DNA of 42,213 nucleotides. Source: Methyloversatilis sp. GTDB taxonomy: Bacteria; Pseudomonadota; Gammaproteobacteria; Burkholderiales; Rhodocyclaceae. The stretch covers positions 1 through 42,213 of the forward strand of contig NZ_JAUYRO010000079.1 of NCBI RefSeq assembly GCF_030696805.1, in the 5' to 3' direction. The notes under the pieces were generated by a model that made no database searches, was not told the origin of the DNA, and worked only from the letters and a program-made list of their open reading frames with translations. Positions within the stretch are counted from its first letter, which is position 1. Every line of letters begins with the position of its first letter. Both the position numbers and the translations under genes were made by a program. Below, piece after piece: positions 39,082-42,213 of the stretch.

Positions 39082-40209
39082 TCAGGCGGTCAGCCCGAAT
39101 TTCTGCTGGATGCCCGTCACGCCGCCGGGCGAGCAGGCGAGTGCCGACACGCAATGCGGATCAAGCTGGCCAGCGTCGGCCATGCGCTGCAGTTCGGTCA
39201 GCGCTTCGTCATTGCTGCACGGCGTGCGGTATGGGCGTACCGAGGTGAGCGCGTCGAATATGTCGGCGATCGCAACGATGCGTGCTTCCAGCGGCAGCGC
39301 ATCACCCGCCACCTGTTGCGGGTAGCCGCTGCCATCCAGGAATTCGTGATGGCAGCGCACGATGTTGTTCAGAACCTCGAAATACGGCGTCGCCGTGATG
39401 CCGCCCTCCTCCATCATCGAATCGATCAACCAGGCGCCCAGCGTCACATGTTCCTGCATGGCGGCACGCTCTTCGACAGTCAGCGGCCCGGGCTTGAGCA
39501 GCACGCTGTCGGCGACGCCCACCTTGCCGACGTCGTGCAGCGGTGAAAACAGATATACGTGTTCGACGAATTCGTCGTCGCGCCCGAACTGCGGCGCGAC
39601 GGCTTTCGCGATGAGGCGGCTGTAGCTCGACATGCGGTCGAGGTGACGACCGGTTTCGATGTCGCGCAGGTGCGCCCTTGCGCCCGCGTTCGTCGCAATC
39701 CCGGCGACCGCCTGCCACAGGCTGAACATGTTGAGCACCGACAGCCGGCACAGCTGCACGTACATCTGCAGTGCATGCAGCAACCGGCTGTCGAAGAGGC
39801 CCGGTCTGCGCGAATCGAAGAACAGGAAGCCGAGCAGCTTCGCCGACTGGTAGAGCGGCACCGTATAGCTGCTGCGATAGCCATGCGACAGCAGCCACAA
39901 CGTGTGCTCGCCATGCGGTGGCGGCAAGCGCGCCATGTCGTGAATGACCCGCGCGGAGTGGTTGTGCGCCAGATCGAACAGGGAAGGGACGTCGGCCAGG
40001 GGGCGCTCGTACAAGGCCAGTCGGTCCGGCACGTCGCCACTGTCGACATAGGTCTTCAGCATGTCGTGCCGGCTGTCATACAGCGCGATGGCGATGCGGT
40101 GCACCTGCGGATGATGATGGCGCACCCGTGCGTGCAGCCAGCGCATCTGCTCGGTCAGCGATATGCCGGCATCACCGGCAGGGACTTCGAACGAATCGGC
40201 GTTTGGCAT
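39082..40209 (-). CDS. GAF-HD-GYP domain cyclic-di-GMP phosphodiesterase-like protein
   Basis: The ATG at 40209 has AGGTG upstream; a GTG three codons earlier is also possible. The 375-aa protein has an N-terminal GAF-like sensor (about 15-160) and a C-terminal HD-GYP domain. Within the latter are ETGRHLDRM, HDVGK (H225, D226), and HHEFLDGSGYP (HHE at 287-289, GYP at 295-297). Most HD-GYP proteins have HHER at that place; here F replaces R. Metal-binding histidines and aspartates are present, so cyclic-di-GMP hydrolysis is likely. The signal sensed is unknown. It ends 13 bases from the convergent small periplasmic gene. Confidence 0.92.
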   Translation of the reverse strand: MPNADSFEVPAGDAGISLTEQMRWLHARVRHHHPQVHRIAIALYDSRHDMLKTYVDSGDVPDRLALYERPLADVPSLFDLAHNHSARVIHDMARLPPPHGEHTLWLLSHGYRSSYTVPLYQSAKLLGFLFFDSRRPGLFDSRLLHALQMYVQLCRLSVLNMFSLWQAVAGIATNAGARAHLRDIETGRHLDRMSSYSRLIAKAVAPQFGRDDEFVEHVYLFSPLHDVGKVGVADSVLLKPGPLTVEERAAMQEHVTLGAWLIDSMMEEGGITATPYFEVLNNIVRCHHEFLDGSGYPQQVAGDALPLEARIVAIADIFDALTSVRPYRTPCSNDEALTELQRMADAGQLDPHCVSALACSPGGVTGIQQKFGLTA

Positions 40210-40263
40210 CGCACACACCTGACAAGACGAGTAAGCGGATTATGAACCTTCGCAGGCTCGAGC

Positions 40264-40286
40264 GCGCCGGCAGCGACGGCCGGCGC
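40264..40286. other. 8-bp GC hairpin between the MocA-like and HD-GYP genes
   Basis: GCGCCGGC at 40264-40271 pairs with GCCGGCGC at 40279-40286 around a 7-base loop. It lies in the 96-base gap downstream of the MocA-like gene. No T-run follows on either strand, so it is at most a weak or Rho-assisted stop. Confidence 0.4.
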
Positions 40287-40305
40287 CGGTCACGCTCGGC
40301 CGCTG

Positions 40306-40872
40306 TCAGCGTGGAAGGTCGGCCGGCAGGTCGATGTCGCGAAGCACGTCGGCGGTGCCGGCGTCGATCAGCCACAGGTCAGGGCCGCGCAGCAGGTCGC
40401 GGGCGCCGTGCTCGCCGTTGAGGGCAGCCAGCTGTGGCGCCCAGTGTGCGCCGAAGGCGACCGGGTGGCCGCGTTGGCCGTCGAATGCGGCGGCGGCGAT
40501 GCGGTTCGGGGTGTCGATGGCGGCAGCCACGGCGCGGATGGCCGCGACCGGCACCCAGGGCATGTCGGCCAGCGCAACGAGCCAGCCCGCGGCAGCCGCC
40601 GTCTCGCGCACCGCATGCGCCAGCGCACTGCCCATGCCCGCTTCGGCCTCTGCGCTTTCCAGTATGTGGCAGCCGGCACCACGCAGCTGCGCGGCCAGTT
40701 CGGTCTGACCCGGCCGGATCACCGCAATGCTGCCGGGCAGCGCCGTGCACAGCGTGCGCGCCGCCCGGGCGGCGACGGTCTGACCATCGGGCAGGCGCGC
40801 CAGCAGCTTGCTGGTCTGGCCAGTCGGGTCGAAGCGCCGGCCATAGCCGGCGGCGAGAAGGATGCCCTGCAT
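40306..40872 (-). CDS. MocA/MobA-like molybdenum cofactor nucleotidyltransferase
   Basis: The 188-aa protein has the nucleotidyltransferase signature MQGILLAAGYGRRFDPTGQT with the following SKLL lysine, the metal-binding LVALADMPWVP motif and the late GQRGHPVAFGAHW motif. This matches the MocA/NTP_transf_3 group, which attaches CMP or GMP to molybdopterin; which nucleotide cannot be decided here. It lies just downstream of an xdhC-type gene on the same strand, the usual pairing for maturing xanthine-dehydrogenase-family enzymes. No such enzyme is inside the window. Confidence 0.88.
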   Translation of the reverse strand: MQGILLAAGYGRRFDPTGQTSKLLARLPDGQTVAARAARTLCTALPGSIAVIRPGQTELAAQLRGAGCHILESAEAEAGMGSALAHAVRETAAAAGWLVALADMPWVPVAAIRAVAAAIDTPNRIAAAAFDGQRGHPVAFGAHWAPQLAALNGEHGARDLLRGPDLWLIDAGTADVLRDIDLPADLPR

Positions 40873-41002
40873 CAGTGGATGTTCCGCTTCCGGAGGGTGC
40901 GCCCAGACCGTGGCGCGTCAGCCAGCCAGGCGCGCAGCGGAGGGGAGAGCGTCGCGACGGGCGGCCGGATACCGGGCCTGCGCGCACCCATCGGAGCGGA
41001 AC

Positions 41003-42031
41003 TCAGTATCGACCCGCCGCGCACGAGCTCAGCGTGTCGGCGGCGATGTCGAGTGCGGACTTGGCGTCGCGCACGTTCAGTAATGTGTCGGCGGCGGCAC
41101 CGTTCTTCATCGCCACCAGTTCGGCCGCGATCGACACCGCGATTTCCGCCGGCGTGCGACTGCCGATATACAGACCGGCCGGGCCACGCAGACGGTCAAG
41201 CTGAGCATCGCTGACGTCGAATTCCTTCAGCCGCTCGCGCCGTGCATCGTTGTTGCGGCGCGAGCCCAGGGCGGCAACGTAGAAAGCCGGCGTCTTCAGC
41301 GCTTCCATCAGCGCCAGATCGTCCAGCTTCGGATCGTGCGTCAGCGCGATTACCGCCATGCGGGCATCCGGCTGCATCGCGATCACCAGATCGTCCGGCA
41401 TGTCGCGCGACAGCGTGCTGCCAGGTACGGCCCACTCGTCGCTGTACTCCGCGCGCGGGTCACACACGGTGACCGCGAAATCGAGCGACTGCGCAATGCG
41501 CGCCAGACTGGCCGACAGCTGGCCGGCGCCGATCAGCAATAGCCGGTAGCGCGGGCCGAACACGCTGATCAGCGTCTGGCCGTCGAAATGCAGCGCCTGG
41601 TCGGCGTGACCGGCGTGCAGCGTGGCACGGCCGCTGGCCAGATCGAGCCGGCGGGTCAGCAAATCTCCACGTCCGAGGCGGGTCAGCAGTTCGTCGAGCG
41701 CCGCCGCGTCGGCAAGTGGCTCGAGCACCAGCTGCAGCGTACCGCCGCACGGCAGACCGAAGCGGCGCGCGTCGTCGGCGCTGACGCCATAGCTCACGAC
41801 ATGCGCGGCGGCCGGCAGACCGTCGCGCCGCAGCCGGTAGATGAGGTCGTCCTCGATACAGCCGCCGGATACCGAACCCACCGCGCGGCCGTCGTCACGC
41901 AACGCCAGCAGCGCCCCGGGCGGCCGCGGCGAAGAACCCCAGGTGCGCACCACGGTGGCCAGCATGACGCGGTGACCGGCGCGCAGCCAGTCGCGCGCGC
42001 GGGTCAGAACTTCGAGATCGAGACTGTCCAT
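41003..42031 (-). CDS. XdhC/CoxI-family molybdoenzyme maturation protein
   Basis: The 342-aa protein has the N-terminal XdhC/CoxI domain (ATVVRTWGSSPRPPGALLAL, then GSVSGGCIEDDLI) and a C-terminal Rossmann domain (RLLLIGAGQLSASLARIAQ, followed by VTVCDPR). A late YVAALGSRRNN and RLRGPAGLYIGSRTPAEIAV complete the family pattern. These proteins bind molybdenum cofactor, help sulfurate it and insert it into xanthine-dehydrogenase-type enzymes. The MocA-like gene follows after 130 bases. Upstream of the start lies only repeat DNA to the window edge. Confidence 0.93.
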   Translation of the reverse strand: MDSLDLEVLTRARDWLRAGHRVMLATVVRTWGSSPRPPGALLALRDDGRAVGSVSGGCIEDDLIYRLRRDGLPAAAHVVSYGVSADDARRFGLPCGGTLQLVLEPLADAAALDELLTRLGRGDLLTRRLDLASGRATLHAGHADQALHFDGQTLISVFGPRYRLLLIGAGQLSASLARIAQSLDFAVTVCDPRAEYSDEWAVPGSTLSRDMPDDLVIAMQPDARMAVIALTHDPKLDDLALMEALKTPAFYVAALGSRRNNDARRERLKEFDVSDAQLDRLRGPAGLYIGSRTPAEIAVSIAAELVAMKNGAAADTLLNVRDAKSALDIAADTLSSCAAGRY

Positions 42032-42062
42032 GGTTTGTCGGTACCTTTCCTGGAGAGGGTGA

Positions 42063-42095
42063 TGTTGGGCATCGCTGCGCTCACCCCAACCTACG
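42063..42095 (+). repeat. REP family 2 copy 4, first unit of a 59-base tandem array
   Basis: This is identical to the copies in the urease operon. It begins 31 bases upstream of the XdhC start codon and is followed by a 26-base spacer containing CTTTTCTGTCCGGGTGA. Confidence 0.92.
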
Positions 42096-42121
42096 AGTCC
42101 TGCACTTTTCTGTCCGGGTGA

Positions 42122-42154
42122 TGTCGGGCATCGCTGCGCTCACCCCAACCTACG
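42122..42154 (+). repeat. REP family 2 copy 5, tandem array unit 2
   Basis: This is the same unit with one change (TGTC for TGTT near the start). It begins exactly 59 bases after copy 4, and the spacer that follows is nearly identical to the first. Confidence 0.92.
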
Positions 42155-42180
42155 GGTCCTTCGCTTTTCTGTCCGGGTGA

Positions 42181-42213
42181 TGTCGGGCATCGCTGCGCTC
42201 ACCCCAACCTACG
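42181..42213 (+). repeat. REP family 2 copy 6, tandem array unit 3 (at window edge)
   Basis: It is again 59 bases after the previous unit, with the same T-to-C change as copy 5. It ends at the window's last base, so the array probably continues beyond it. Confidence 0.9.

Noticed and set aside
42063-42213. Possible CRISPR array
   Set aside because: The regular 59-base spacing was tempting, but the intervening 26-base segments are nearly identical, the core also occurs singly and inverted in the urease operon, and no cas gene is present.

Overview
The window reads as chromosomal DNA of a GC-rich betaproteobacterium, probably a facultative methylotroph-like member of the Rhodocyclales/Nitrosomonadales. 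The basis is a complete pqqABCDE set, PEP-CTERM proteins, a betaproteobacterial-style urease operon, high GC codon usage and many short dispersed palindromic repeats. Genus is not proven; no rRNA or tRNA gene was seen.

Layout. (1) 1-6242, minus strand: a type I restriction-modification operon, transcribed as HTH regulator, hsdR, hsdM, a DUF1016/YhcG PD-(D/E)XK nuclease, then hsdS (cut by the window edge). The last three overlap by 4 and 1 bases, so the extra nuclease is translationally embedded. (2) 6617-8944: tex. (3) 9286-13697: a TonB-dependent receptor followed by two paralogous PEP-CTERM proteins, closed by a strong terminator. (4) 13824-17133, minus: pqqA-B-C-D-E, with three consecutive hairpins between pqqA and pqqB. 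(5) 17257-18810, minus: a short secretin-like exported protein and a DUF4197 protein. (6) 18868-22644, plus: a TlpA-type thioredoxin and a MacAB-like transporter split into adaptor, permease and ATPase, followed by a Gcr-family membrane protein to 24737. (7) 24869-31438, minus: priA, hemE, trkH, trkA. The priA-hemE gap holds a cluster of DnaA-box sequences around an AT-rich stretch. (8) 31553-37677, minus: a urease operon read as ureD, ureA, a 92-aa unknown, ureB, a 72-aa HupE/UreJ-like mini-protein, ureC, ureE, ureF, ureG, with two dispersed-repeat families inserted in its gaps. (9) 37783-42031: a secreted trypsin-like protease, a small periplasmic protein, an HD-GYP phosphodiesterase, and a MocA-like/XdhC pair for molybdenum cofactor maturation. 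The window ends in a tandem repeat array with a 59-base period.

No completely new multi-gene system is claimed. The best leads are the DnaA-box cluster in the priA-hemE gap, the triple-hairpin pqqA-pqqB leader, the two unrecognised small proteins in the urease operon, the nuclease embedded in the type I operon, a REP family whose stems show compensatory changes, and the TonB receptor/PEP-CTERM pair locus.
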